64,000 nucleotides of DNA from Acidobacteria bacterium RIFCSPLOWO2_12_FULL_66_21. Its GTDB lineage: Bacteria; Acidobacteriota; Vicinamibacteria; Vicinamibacterales; 2-12-FULL-66-21. Both the position numbers and the translations under genes were made by a program. The notes under the pieces are model-generated. The model was given only the letters and a program-made list of their open reading frames with translations. It was not told the DNA's origin and searched no databases. Each line of letters starts with the position of its first letter. Positions within the stretch are counted from its first letter, which is position 1. Positions 38,560 through 48,227 of the stretch are shown one piece after another. The stretch is taken from NCBI GenBank assembly GCA_001767455.1, contig MELC01000029.1, positions 38,318 to 102,317 on the forward strand, in the 5' to 3' direction.

Positions 38560-40920
38560 ATGGAAACGCTCGTCCGGGATCTCCGGCTCGGTTGCCGGCT
38601 GCTGCTGCGGCAGCCAGGCTTCTCGCTCGTCGCCGTCCTCACGCTTGCGCTGGGGATCGGCGGCTCGACGGCCATCTTCAGCGTCGTCGATGCCGCTCTG
38701 CTGCGGCCGCTGCCCTATCCCAATCCCGATCGCCTCGTTGACATCGACATCGAGGTTCGCCGGTCGAACGGCCACCTGTCGCGAATGGGTCCGGGCATGG
38801 AGGACGTGCGCGACTGGCAGGAGGATGGCCGGATCTTCTCGCACGTGGCCGTCTGGCGGAACGCGATCCGGCCAGCCGTCCTGGACGGTCCCCAACCCGA
38901 GCGCGTCAGGGTGCTCCACATCTCGGACGGTTACCTGAGTCTGCATGGCGTGCAGCCGTTTCTCGGCAGGGGCTTCGGCCCGGAGGACATGCATCGCGGC
39001 GCGCCGCCGGTCGTCATCCTCGGCTACGACTTCTGGCGCAGCCGATTCGGCGGAGATCGCGCGATCGTCGGCACGACCGTCCGTCTCGACAACCAACCGG
39101 CGACGATTGTCGGGGTCCTGCCCCAGGGGTTCTACGCCAAGTCAAAGGTCTGGCGGCCCCTGCAGCCCCCGGACTCCGTATTCACGCAGCGTGGATCGGG
39201 TGCGTCGACCTATGGACGGATGCGGCCGGGGATCGACATCGAAGAGGCCCAGCGGACGCTTGCCGAACTGACGGCGCGGCTCGACCGCGAACAGGGGCGC
39301 GAGGCAGGGACGGTGCGCCTCGAGTCGCTCTATGAGTCGACGACGGCGGGATACTTCACCACGACGAAGATCCTGACGGCGGCGGTGGGGTTCATCCTGC
39401 TGATCGCGTGCATCAACGTCGCCGGACTTCTCCTTGCGAGGGGGGCGGCGCGCCGGCCGGAGCTGGCGATCCGCGCGTCCATCGGCGCCGGACGCGCGCG
39501 GCTCTTCCGTCAACTGCTGACCGAGAGCGTCGTCCTCTCGGTGGCAGGCGGAGCGGTTGGACTTCTGCTGGCCTGGATCTCGCTCGATGTGCTGGTCGCG
39601 AACATTCCGCTGTCGTTGCCCTCGAACTCACCAGTCACGCTCAATCTGCGCGTGCTCGCGTTTGCCGCCGGACTCTCGCTCGCGACCGGGACGTGCTTTG
39701 GGCTCGTGCCCGCGATCCGCCTGTCGGGCGTCCGCGTGACCGACGCGCTTTCACACGCGGGGCGTCGTCAGGGTTCCGCGCTGTCGCGCCGCGGCGGACA
39801 GGCGCTGATCGCGATCGAGGTGGCGCTCGCGCTCGTGCTCCTGGCCGGCGCCGGGCTGATGATTCGCAGCTTCAGCCACCTGACCGCGATCGATGTCGGA
39901 TTCGACCCCGAGTCGTTCCTGACCATGGAGGTCGTCCCGGTGAACCCGGACGACGCGACGTTGAAGCAGTACTACCCGGCGCTCGTTGAATCGCTGCGGA
40001 ACGTGCCGGGCGTCGAGGCCGCTGGGGCCAGCGACCACGTGCCGCTCGCCGGCGGATCGACGATGACCCGCGCGATCGTCGAAGGCCAGCGGATGTCGGT
40101 CAACATCAGGCGCTTCGTGCCCGGCTACTTCGAGGCGGTCGGGTTTCGTCTGAAGCAGGGGCGCTTTCCGGCGGCGTCGGATCGGGGCGCGCCGGCGCCG
40201 TCGATGCTCAACGAGAAGGCCGCCGCGGAGATGTTCCCGCGCGGCTCCGCCATCGGACGCCGCTTCGAAGTCGCCAAGGCCGAATACGTGGTGCTCGGCA
40301 TCGTGGGCAACGTCCGTCATTCGGGACCGCTCTGGCCGGCGGAGCCCGAGGTGTATCTCGCGTTCGGCATCGGAGAGGCACGTCCGATGATGATTACCGT
40401 GCGGTCGCGCGAGGGAGCGCCGGCGCTCGGGAGTGCCGTGCGTCAGGCCGCACGGGGCGTCGGCCCCCGGGTTGTCGTCGATCGCATCAGGCGCGGCTCC
40501 GACTGGTTCGACGATCGGGTCGTCACGCCTCGCCGCCGCACGGTGCTGCTCGGCCTGCTCGGCGGACTCGGGCTGCTGCTTTCGCTCGTCGGGATCTTCG
40601 GCATGACCGCGTATGCGGTCGCGCGTCGCACACAGGAGATCGGCGTCCGGATGGCGTTCGGCGCGCGTCCCGCGCAGGTCGTGCGCACGATGGTCCGGGA
40701 TTCGCTTTGGCCGGTTGGGATCGGGATTGTTTCCGGCCTTGGCGGCGCCGCGCTCGCGACGCGCGTCATTGCGACGTTTCTGTTCGACACGCGGCCGACC
40801 GAGCCGGCGACGTTTGCCGCTGTGGCCCTCCTGCTCGGCGTCGCGGCGTGCCTCGCCGCGTGGATCCCGGCGCGCCGGGCGTCGCGCGTGGATCCTGTGG
40901 CGGCGCTGCGCGCGGAGTGA
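38560..40920 (+). CDS. ADOP-type ABC permease (FtsX/MacB family)
   Basis: 786 residues, ATG 38560. Two MacB_PCD-FtsX units: the first begins LLRQPGFSLVAVLTLALGIGGSTAIFSVVDA, and the second near RRGGQALIAIEVALALVLLAGA; the final FtsX segment ends PARRASRVDPVAALRAE. Unlike the ADOP genes at 41248 and 48839 it lacks the N-terminal 60-80 residue helical region and starts directly with the permease, and no PadR gene accompanies it. ADOPs are 'acidobacterial duplicated orphan permeases' without a linked ATPase; substrate unknown. The triplicated REP unit supplies its leader. Confidence 0.9.
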   Translation: METLVRDLRLGCRLLLRQPGFSLVAVLTLALGIGGSTAIFSVVDAALLRPLPYPNPDRLVDIDIEVRRSNGHLSRMGPGMEDVRDWQEDGRIFSHVAVWRNAIRPAVLDGPQPERVRVLHISDGYLSLHGVQPFLGRGFGPEDMHRGAPPVVILGYDFWRSRFGGDRAIVGTTVRLDNQPATIVGVLPQGFYAKSKVWRPLQPPDSVFTQRGSGASTYGRMRPGIDIEEAQRTLAELTARLDREQGREAGTVRLESLYESTTAGYFTTTKILTAAVGFILLIACINVAGLLLARGAARRPELAIRASIGAGRARLFRQLLTESVVLSVAGGAVGLLLAWISLDVLVANIPLSLPSNSPVTLNLRVLAFAAGLSLATGTCFGLVPAIRLSGVRVTDALSHAGRRQGSALSRRGGQALIAIEVALALVLLAGAGLMIRSFSHLTAIDVGFDPESFLTMEVVPVNPDDATLKQYYPALVESLRNVPGVEAAGASDHVPLAGGSTMTRAIVEGQRMSVNIRRFVPGYFEAVGFRLKQGRFPAASDRGAPAPSMLNEKAAAEMFPRGSAIGRRFEVAKAEYVVLGIVGNVRHSGPLWPAEPEVYLAFGIGEARPMMITVRSREGAPALGSAVRQAARGVGPRVVVDRIRRGSDWFDDRVVTPRRRTVLLGLLGGLGLLLSLVGIFGMTAYAVARRTQEIGVRMAFGARPAQVVRTMVRDSLWPVGIGIVSGLGGAALATRVIATFLFDTRPTEPATFAAVALLLGVAACLAAWIPARRASRVDPVAALRAE

Positions 40921-41247
40921 GGTTCCCGGCGTTGAGTGGTCTGGTTCGCTTGCTCTTGTGGCGCGCGGCGTCAAGAACCTCGAGATGATTCTCCACAGTC
41001 AGGTGCGCCGTCACGAGTCAAGCGTTTTCTCGCGTGCCGTGATCTTTCTTCGCGTCAAGCGTTTGAAGGATGGCCGCACGCCGTTGGCGGTCTCATCTTC
41101 CTTGCGGCGGCGCCGCGCTCGGCACGCGTGTCAGTCTCTCGCACGCTCCGCTCGCTCGACCGAGTCCATCGCCTCGTCAACGGCGGCAGTGATCCGTGTT
41201 CGGTGCGTGTCATCCATGGCCCCCGGCCTTTCTCCGCACGCGCGTCG
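40921..41247. other. Gene-free interval between two convergent ADOP genes
   Basis: No convincing ORF. GTCAAGCGTTT occurs twice (41018-41028 and 41050-41060). No heptad array, REP hairpin or terminator was recognised here. Confidence 0.6.
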
Positions 41248-43941
41248 TCACTCTCCCCTCAGGACGTCCACCGGATCCAATGCGGACGCCCGCCGGGCTG
41301 AGAGGTAGCTGGCCAGGGCGGCAGCCGCCAGCAGAACCAGCGCTACGGACAGGTGGGTCCACGGATCGAGGGGACTCACGCCGAACAGCTGTGACTTCAT
41401 CAGGCGCGTCAGCCCCGCGGCGGCGCCCAGGCCGATGGCGACGCCGGCGCCGACCAGGGCCAATGCCTGGCGGACGAACATCCGCCGGACTTCCCCGTGT
41501 CGCGCGCCGAGCGCGAGGCGGATCCCGATCTCGCGGCGGCGCTGCGAAATCGCGTAGCTCACGATGCCGTACACGCCGATCAGGCCCAGGACGAGTGCCA
41601 TCGTGCCGGTGATCGCGAGCAACTGCAGCGTCATGGACGTCCGTGCCATCGAACGGTGATAGAGGTCGCCCAGAGTCTGGACACCGGCCGGCGACAGGCT
41701 CGCGTTCACCGACCAGACGGCATTCCGGAGATCGTCCAGAAAGCCCGTCGTGCCGACGCGGTCGCTGCGGATCACGAACGATGCTGTGTCACTCGGGACG
41801 ACGGGAAAGATCGCCGTCTCCGGCGCGGGCAGGTTCAACCCGTGGTGATGAACGTCCTCCATGACGCCCACCACTTCGGACCAGGGGTCCGTTCGGCCAG
41901 GACCGATCCGCTTTCCCAATGCGGCGCCGGCCGATCCCCACTCCGCCCGGGCCAGGTTCTCCGACACCAACGCAACGCGGCGGCTCTGATACACGTCGGT
42001 CCAATCGAAGGTCCGGCCAGCTATCAGCCGCGTGCGCAGCGTTTCGAAGAAATGCGGCGAGACGAACTGGAGCTCGCGCGGCGACGCGACACCGTCGGCC
42101 GCGGCCGTGCCCTCGGCGTAGACGTAGCTGGACCGCCCGTCCCCATCGAGAGGCAGGCCATCGTTGAATCCGGAAAACCCGGCCGACTCCACGCCGGGAA
42201 CAGCAGCGAGCCGTTCCAGGATCGACTGCCTCATTCGCAGCGCCTGTTCTGGTGTCGGCAGCCCGGTTCGCCCGGCTTCCGGTGCGGCCGCTGTGGGAAT
42301 CGCGAGCTGAAACGTCAAGACTTGATCGGGATCCCGGAAACCGGCATCCACGTGGCGCAGCGTCACGAACGTCCGGATCATCAGCCCGGAACCGATGAGC
42401 AGCACCAGCGCCAGCGCCACCTGCGCGACGAGCAGAAGATGCCGTGCCCGGTTGCCGTGCTGTCCGCCAGCGATCCATCGCCCGCCCCGGGGCAGTGCGT
42501 CCGCAAGTTGAAGGCGCGACAACCCGAAGTGCAGGACCGGGATCAGCGCGAACACAAGGGTGGCAAGCACAGACGTGCCCAGCGTCACCAGCAGGACGGT
42601 GCGATCGATCGCCACCGTCATGATCTGAGGCAAGTCGCGTCCGCCGAGTGAGAGCAGAAGCGGCAGGCAGAGATAGGCGACGGCCACGCCAGCCACGCCG
42701 CCGGCGAGTCCCAGGAGCGCGCTTTCCGTGAACACCACCCGCGCGATGGCGGTCGATCCGGCGCCGAGCGCGCTTCGGATGGCCAGTTCCGGCCGCCGCG
42801 CCTGCGTGCGCACCAGCACCAGATTCGACACGTTGGCGCACGCGATCGCCAGCAGCAGGCCGATCGTGCCCATCAGGAGCCACAGCGTGTCGCCGAGGTT
42901 GCCGACGACGCTGTCTTTCAGCCACCTGAGATTCGGCCCGAACTGGGCATCCCCCCAGCGCGCTCCGGGCTGGCCGAATTCCTCCATCAGAAGCGGGATC
43001 ATCCGGGCCACATCCGCGTTCGCGTCACGGAGCGTGACACCCGGCTTCACGCGCGCAATCCCGCGTCCGTCGAAAGACGGAAACGCGGCGGTGGCCCGAA
43101 CCGGCTGCCGGGGATAGAAGATGTCGGCGGGGTAATCGAAGAACCTGAACGCCTGCGGCAGCACGCCGATCACCTGGCGCGCAATGCCGTCCACGACCAG
43201 CGTCTGTGTGAGGGGATCGACGCCGCCGAAATGGCGCTGCCAGTAGCCATAGGAAATGATCGCGGTCGGCACGCTTCCCGGGAGGTCGTCGGCCTCCGTG
43301 AAGCCGCGTCCGGCGATCGGGTCGCCTCCCAGGATCGGCAGAACCTCGTGCGTCACCTCGACACTCGGGACGGCCTCCGGCTCTCCCGATCCGGTCACCG
43401 TCACGGGCGAGCTGTCCCAATCCCACAGGCCGACTGATTCGAACGCGCGGCTATGGTCGCGATAGGCAAAATAGATGGCCGGCGAGGCGAGCAGCCGCGG
43501 AATGCCCAGGCCGGGGGCCTCGTGCACCAGCTCGACCAGGCGGTCCTGGTCCGGATAGGGCAGCGGCCGCAGGAGGATGGCGTTCACGACGCTGAACATC
43601 GCGGTCGTCGCGCCGATGCCCAGTGCGAGCGTCAGGGTGGCGACGACGGCAAAACCCGGAGCGCGCAGGAGCGCGCGGCCTCCATACCGAAGATCGCGAA
43701 CGAAGTCTTCGATGGAGCCGAGCCGGAACTCGTCGCGCGTGCTCTCCCGGGCACGGGCCACCCCGCCGAACTTGATCAGCGCCTGCCGGCGCGCCTCGAC
43801 GGGTTCCATGCCGGCCCGCACGTTCTTCTCGGTCTGGCGATCGATGTGGAACCGAATCTCCACGTCGAGCCCGCTCTCCAGTTCGTTGCGCCGGCGGAGA
43901 GACCGCAAGCGGCGCCAGCCCTCGATCAGGCGGCCCATCAC
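41248..43941 (-). CDS. ADOP-type ABC permease with N-terminal helical domain
   Basis: 897 residues; the start overlaps the PadR stop (ATGA at 43938-43941). The N-terminal segment (about 1-85, LRRRNELESGLDVEIRFHID... ARRQALIKFGG) is the helical region shared with many PadR-linked ADOPs. The first MacB core begins LRAPGFAVVATLTLALGIGATTAMFSVVNA, and the second near RARHLLLVAQVALALVLLIGSG. It ends SARRASALDPVDVLRGE. Membrane protein; no ATPase nearby. Controlled with its PadR partner from the promoter at 44318. Confidence 0.93.
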   Translation of the reverse strand: MMGRLIEGWRRLRSLRRRNELESGLDVEIRFHIDRQTEKNVRAGMEPVEARRQALIKFGGVARARESTRDEFRLGSIEDFVRDLRYGGRALLRAPGFAVVATLTLALGIGATTAMFSVVNAILLRPLPYPDQDRLVELVHEAPGLGIPRLLASPAIYFAYRDHSRAFESVGLWDWDSSPVTVTGSGEPEAVPSVEVTHEVLPILGGDPIAGRGFTEADDLPGSVPTAIISYGYWQRHFGGVDPLTQTLVVDGIARQVIGVLPQAFRFFDYPADIFYPRQPVRATAAFPSFDGRGIARVKPGVTLRDANADVARMIPLLMEEFGQPGARWGDAQFGPNLRWLKDSVVGNLGDTLWLLMGTIGLLLAIACANVSNLVLVRTQARRPELAIRSALGAGSTAIARVVFTESALLGLAGGVAGVAVAYLCLPLLLSLGGRDLPQIMTVAIDRTVLLVTLGTSVLATLVFALIPVLHFGLSRLQLADALPRGGRWIAGGQHGNRARHLLLVAQVALALVLLIGSGLMIRTFVTLRHVDAGFRDPDQVLTFQLAIPTAAAPEAGRTGLPTPEQALRMRQSILERLAAVPGVESAGFSGFNDGLPLDGDGRSSYVYAEGTAAADGVASPRELQFVSPHFFETLRTRLIAGRTFDWTDVYQSRRVALVSENLARAEWGSAGAALGKRIGPGRTDPWSEVVGVMEDVHHHGLNLPAPETAIFPVVPSDTASFVIRSDRVGTTGFLDDLRNAVWSVNASLSPAGVQTLGDLYHRSMARTSMTLQLLAITGTMALVLGLIGVYGIVSYAISQRRREIGIRLALGARHGEVRRMFVRQALALVGAGVAIGLGAAAGLTRLMKSQLFGVSPLDPWTHLSVALVLLAAAALASYLSARRASALDPVDVLRGE

Positions 43942-44288
43942 GCACCCCCGCCATCGAGCGTGGCCCCGAGCACGAGGTTAATCGCGCGCGACATGCGGCG
44001 CCACTCGGCGAGCTCCTGGTTCAGGTGGCGGCGCCCCGGTGGCGTGAGCGAGTAGTACCGGGCGCGGCGGCTGTTCTCGGTCACGCGCCAATCGGACCGG
44101 ATGAGCCCCTGGCGCTCGAGGCGGTAGAGCGCCGGATACAGCGTGCCCTGCCCGAGCTGCAGCACGCTTTCCGACCATTGCTCGATGCGTTCGGTGATGC
44201 CCCAGCCGTGCATGGGCTCGAGCTGCAACGCTCTGAGCACCAGCATGTCCAGCGTCCCCTGCAGCACGTCACTCTTGTCCCTGGCCAC
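43938..44288 (-). CDS. PadR family regulator of the ADOP gene
   Basis: 116 residues: MLVLRALQLEPMHGWGITERI, then LQLGQGTLYPALYRLERQGLI, wing RRARYYSLTPPGRRHL. Typical PadR-s length. It overlaps the ADOP it probably represses. The operator at 44311 covers its promoter. Confidence 0.94.
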   Translation of the reverse strand: MARDKSDVLQGTLDMLVLRALQLEPMHGWGITERIEQWSESVLQLGQGTLYPALYRLERQGLIRSDWRVTENSRRARYYSLTPPGRRHLNQELAEWRRMSRAINLVLGATLDGGGA

Positions 44289-44310
44289 GCACGCCCTCCC
44301 TTCCGACCGC

Positions 44311-44346
44311 CGAAAGGAGAGTAGCAGGGCTCCTTTCGAGCGTCAA
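44311..44346 (-). promoter_or_regulatory. Promoter and overlapping dyad of the PadR-ADOP operon
   Basis: On the minus strand TTGACG (44346-44341) and TACTCT (44323-44318) are 17 bp apart, the -10 being preceded by TGC. A perfect dyad, CGAAAGGAG (44311-44319) and CTCCTTTCG (44330-44338), overlaps the spacer and -10. This is the best-supported operator in the window; PadR binding is inferred. Confidence 0.75.
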
Positions 44347-44477
44347 GGGGAACATGAGTCCATCCAGTTTGTGAAGACGGCGCGCCGGCGCGCGCGCGAG
44401 AGCATCAGGCGGACCGAACTCACCGCGACCTACACGATTCAGGTTCGAGTGGACGAGACCGGCGTAACACCCTTAAC

Positions 44478-46394
44478 ATGCGTGCCATGTCGCTGCCTGG
44501 TCGCCCGCATCGACTTGCTCCACTCGTGTTCGTGCTCGCCCTGACGATTCAGCTCGCGGCGTCGCCGCCGCAGATCGGCATCCAGGGAGCGCCGCCGGGC
44601 CCGCGCACGGGCCTGATTGTCGGCCAGGTGGTGGAGGCAGCCACCGGCGCACCTGTTCCCGAAGCCATCGTCTCGCTGACGCTGCCGAAGTACCTTCAGG
44701 ACCTGCCCACGACCCCCAAGGGTCGGGTGATGGCCGACAGCGAGGGGCGCTACTTCTTCTCCGACCTTCCCGCCGGAGACTACTACCTTCGGGCGAGCAA
44801 AAAGGGATACGCCGGCGGAATCTACGGACAGCGGCGGGCTTCGGGCGAAACGCAGCTCTTCACTCTGGGCGAGGCCGAACGCCGCACCGACGCCAGGCTC
44901 ATGCTGTGGAAATACGCCGCGATCGGCGGCACCGTCGTCGACGAAGTTGGCGAGCCTGTCGTTGACGTGGCGGTGTACGCGCTGAGCCGGGACTTCATCG
45001 CCGGGCGTCCGCGGTTCGGCAAGATGATCACGCAGCCGTGGGCTGCGCCGACCACAACGACCGACGATCGCGGCATGTTCCGCATTTCGCAGTTGCCGCC
45101 GGGCAGTTACGTCATCGTCGTGCCCTCGACGCAGACGACGGTCCCTGTCACGGTGCTGGGCACGTACGCCGGGAACTCGAGTCTTCTCAACGAGGTCGTG
45201 TCCGCCACCATGCCGAATGGCGGCTACTGGAGGGCGGAAATGGAGGAAACACCGCTCGGCCGGTCTCGCACGCAGCAGGTCGGCGACTTCGCGATGCTGA
45301 CGATGAATCGTGTGCTGATTCCTCCGCCGGCGACGCCGTCCGGCCGTATGGCGGTGTACAAGACGACGTACTATCCGGCCGCGACGACGGCGCGCGCGGC
45401 GGCTGTGATCACGGTGAAAAGCGGGGAGGAGCGCGCGGACGTGAACGTCAGCCTCCGGCCGGTCCCTGCCGTTCGGGTGTCCGGCCGACTCGTCACGCCG
45501 TCGGGAACCCCGCCGGCACCGACATCGATTCGTCTCGTCGGCGAGTCGGCGACGGACGTCGCCGACGCGGGGTTCGAGACCGTGACCGGCATCAGCGACC
45601 CGAGTGGCCGATTCACCCTGCTCGGCGTGCCGGCCGGCGAGTACGTCCTGAAGCACGCAAACACGCGGCTCGCGATCGCCGCGCGACAGGGTTTGCCCGC
45701 TCTGTGGCTGAACCAGCGGGTGACGGTCGGTTCACGCGATATCGACGATCTGAGCGTCGAGTTGCGGCCCGTCCTTCGGGTCGAGGGCCGGGTCGAGTTC
45801 CGAGGGCAATCGCCGCCCGGTCGCGCGTCGGCTCCGCGGGGTATCTCGTTCGAGCCGCCGTTCGGCGATCAGTCGTCACCGGCTGCCGAATACATCGACG
45901 GCAGCTTCGCGACCGTTGCGACTCCTGGGCAGTACATCGCCAGGCCCTGGGAGCTCTCTGGCTGGTCCGTGCAGTCCGTGACGCTCGACGGCAAGAACAT
46001 CACCGACAGCGTGATCGACCTGCAAGGGGACGCCACGTCTTTCGTCGTCGTGTACACGGATCGACGTGCGATCCTGTCGGGGACGGTGAACGACGCGCGC
46101 GGTGAGCTGAGCACCGATGCGGTGGCGCTCGCGTTTCCCGCCGATCGTGAGCGATGGGCCGGCTACGGAACGAACCCGCGGACGTTCAAGAGCAAATCAG
46201 TGTCCCGCGCTGGTGTCTATGCATTCGAGAATCTACCCGCCGGCGAGTACTTCCTCGTCGCGATCGACGGCGCGGATGCCGACGGCTGGACCGATCCGGA
46301 GACGCTCGCGCTGCTTGCGGCCTGGGCGACACGAGTGACCGTCGCCGCCGAGGAATCGAAGACGCTCGATCTCACGTTGAAGGCGATCCGATGA
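44478..46394 (+). CDS. Secreted protein with carboxypeptidase-regulatory-like domains (copy 1)
   Basis: 638 residues, ATG 44478 (MRAMSLPGRPHRLAPLVFVL...), with a signal peptide. CarboxypepD_reg-like beta-sandwich modules recur: GLIVGQVVEAATGAPVPEAIVSL...DSEGRYFFSDLPAGDYYLRA, then GGTVVDEVGEPVVDVAVYAL...DDRGMFRISQLPPGSYVIVV, and VSGRLVTPSGTPPAPTSIRLV...DPSGRFTLLGVPAGEYVL. No peptidase domain. A wall-less surface or periplasmic adhesin-like protein is likely. It is coupled to a paralogue by an ATGA overlap and is divergent from the PadR-ADOP operon. Confidence 0.83.
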   Translation: MRAMSLPGRPHRLAPLVFVLALTIQLAASPPQIGIQGAPPGPRTGLIVGQVVEAATGAPVPEAIVSLTLPKYLQDLPTTPKGRVMADSEGRYFFSDLPAGDYYLRASKKGYAGGIYGQRRASGETQLFTLGEAERRTDARLMLWKYAAIGGTVVDEVGEPVVDVAVYALSRDFIAGRPRFGKMITQPWAAPTTTTDDRGMFRISQLPPGSYVIVVPSTQTTVPVTVLGTYAGNSSLLNEVVSATMPNGGYWRAEMEETPLGRSRTQQVGDFAMLTMNRVLIPPPATPSGRMAVYKTTYYPAATTARAAAVITVKSGEERADVNVSLRPVPAVRVSGRLVTPSGTPPAPTSIRLVGESATDVADAGFETVTGISDPSGRFTLLGVPAGEYVLKHANTRLAIAARQGLPALWLNQRVTVGSRDIDDLSVELRPVLRVEGRVEFRGQSPPGRASAPRGISFEPPFGDQSSPAAEYIDGSFATVATPGQYIARPWELSGWSVQSVTLDGKNITDSVIDLQGDATSFVVVYTDRRAILSGTVNDARGELSTDAVALAFPADRERWAGYGTNPRTFKSKSVSRAGVYAFENLPAGEYFLVAIDGADADGWTDPETLALLAAWATRVTVAAEESKTLDLTLKAIR

Positions 46395-48199
46395 TCGTGC
46401 GTCCGCACGTCGCGATCGTTGTTGCCATTGCGTGCGGTGCGGCCGCCGCGGCGCAGCAACCCGTGCGCGACAACGCGCCGGTGCCGAACGGAACGGCGAC
46501 CATCGCCGGCAACATCCTCGTGAGCGGTGAGACGAAGCAGCCCGCACGTCGCGTGCGCGTGACGCTCAACGACGTCACCGGCGCGATTCCCGGACGCACC
46601 ACGACAACCGACGATGCCGGAGCCTTTGCGTTTCGCGGTCTGCCGGCCGGCCGCTACCAGTTGAAAGCGATCAAGAAGGCGTATCTCACCGCCAGCTTTG
46701 GTGCGCCGCGGCCCGAGCGCCCGGGCACGCCCATCGTCGTGAAAGACGGCGAGCAGATCACCGATGTGGCGATGGCGATCGCGCGTGGAGGCGTCATTTC
46801 GGGTTCGGTGAGAGATGAGCGCGGCCGGCCGGTTCCAGGCGTCACCGTGCGCGTTCTGCGGTTCGCCTACAACGCCACCACAGGAGAGCGGACGCTCGTC
46901 GCGCCGAGCAGCGGAAGCACCAATACGACGGACGATCGCGGCGACTACCGCGCCTACGGTCTGCCGCCGGGCGGCTATGTGGTGCTCGCGAATCCGCTTC
47001 CGACGTCCGGTCGTTCGGACACTCCCGACATCCGTCCCCTGACACCGGCCGAAGTGCAGCAGGCGTTGCAGGCCGCGCGCACCGGCAGCAGCGTGCCAGG
47101 CGCGCCGGCGACGGTCGCGGTTCCGACAACAAACGTGCGCGTGAACTACGCGCCGGTGTTTCACCCCGGCGTGACCGACATCAGTGCCGCCACGCCCATC
47201 GCACTCGGGTTGAGCGAGGAGCGCGCCGGCGTGGACCTCACGATTCAGTACGTCGCCACGGCCACCGTATCCGGCACGATCGGCGTCCCTGACGGCATTC
47301 TTCCTCAGATCGTGCGGCTGACGCTGGTGCCAGCAGGAGGGCAGACCGAGCTGCTCGCGGGCGCCGGGCTGCGCGGCGCAACGGCCCAGGCCGGCTCCGA
47401 TGGCTCGTACATGTTTTCAGGGGTGGCGCCTGGACTCTACACGCTCAAAGCGATCACCACCGGCGGCGGACGCGGCGGCGCACCCACCCCGCCCGCGCTG
47501 TGGGCGGACGCGGACGTCACCGTGAGCGGGCAGAACGTCACGGCGCCGCTGACCCTGCAGCCTGGCGTCAACATCACCGGGCACGCCGTCTTCGAAGGAT
47601 CGCAGCCGGCGCCCGCCGAGCTGAAGACGTTGTCGTTCGCGATCGTGCAGCCGGGATCGGGCGGCCTGAGGAAGACGAGCACCGCGGTGGACCCGGAGGG
47701 ACGATTCACGATCACGGGCGTCACACCGGACACATATCAATTCGAGGCGGCGTGGACCAGTCCGGTCGCGAGCGCCCGGTGGCTCGTCAAATCCTCCACG
47801 GCCAACGGCCGCGACGCCTTCGACGTGCCGCTGCGCGTGAACCCAGGCGAGCCGCTCGACTGGACGATTACCTTCACGGACAAGCCGACGGGCGTCGGCG
47901 GCGTACTGCAGGACCGCGCGGGCCGCGCCGCAACGGACTACTTCATTCTCGTGTTCTCGACCGACCGCAGATACTGGACGCCCGGGTCGCGCCGGATCCG
48001 CATGATGCGGCCCGCGACCGATGGCGCCTTCAGCGCCAAGGGGCTGCCCGCCGGCGACTACTTCCTCGCGGCGCTGACCGATCTCGAACCGGGCGAGTGG
48101 AACGATCCGACGCTGCTCGAGCGGATCGCCGGATCGGCGATCAAAGTGACGCTGCGCGATGGCGAGATGACGACGCAGGATCTGCGGATTGGGGGATAG
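46391..48199 (+). CDS. Secreted protein with carboxypeptidase-regulatory-like domains (copy 2)
   Basis: 602 residues; ATG 46391 overlaps the previous stop by four bases. Signal peptide MIVRPHVAIVVAIACGAAAA. Modules: ATIAGNILVSGETKQPARRVRVTL...DDAGAFAFRGLPAGRYQLKA, then GGVISGSVRDERGRPVPGVTVRVL, DDRGDYRAYGLPPGGYVVLA, and later GSDGSYMFSGVAPGLYTLKA. The last 100 residues end in a domain shared with copy 1 (DRRYWTPGSRR...GLPAGDYFLAAL). Tandem paralogue of the gene before it. Function unknown. Confidence 0.83.
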   Translation: MIVRPHVAIVVAIACGAAAAAQQPVRDNAPVPNGTATIAGNILVSGETKQPARRVRVTLNDVTGAIPGRTTTTDDAGAFAFRGLPAGRYQLKAIKKAYLTASFGAPRPERPGTPIVVKDGEQITDVAMAIARGGVISGSVRDERGRPVPGVTVRVLRFAYNATTGERTLVAPSSGSTNTTDDRGDYRAYGLPPGGYVVLANPLPTSGRSDTPDIRPLTPAEVQQALQAARTGSSVPGAPATVAVPTTNVRVNYAPVFHPGVTDISAATPIALGLSEERAGVDLTIQYVATATVSGTIGVPDGILPQIVRLTLVPAGGQTELLAGAGLRGATAQAGSDGSYMFSGVAPGLYTLKAITTGGGRGGAPTPPALWADADVTVSGQNVTAPLTLQPGVNITGHAVFEGSQPAPAELKTLSFAIVQPGSGGLRKTSTAVDPEGRFTITGVTPDTYQFEAAWTSPVASARWLVKSSTANGRDAFDVPLRVNPGEPLDWTITFTDKPTGVGGVLQDRAGRAATDYFILVFSTDRRYWTPGSRRIRMMRPATDGAFSAKGLPAGDYFLAALTDLEPGEWNDPTLLERIAGSAIKVTLRDGEMTTQDLRIGG

Positions 48200-48227
48200 C
48201 CTCTACCGACCTCCAGGAAATCGCACG

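Noticed and set aside
41036-41083. A short stretch reading IFLRVKRLKDGRT, similar to the beginning of some IS-type transposases
   Set aside because: Only about 14 residues, no continuation in any frame and no terminal inverted repeats; chance resemblance is likely.
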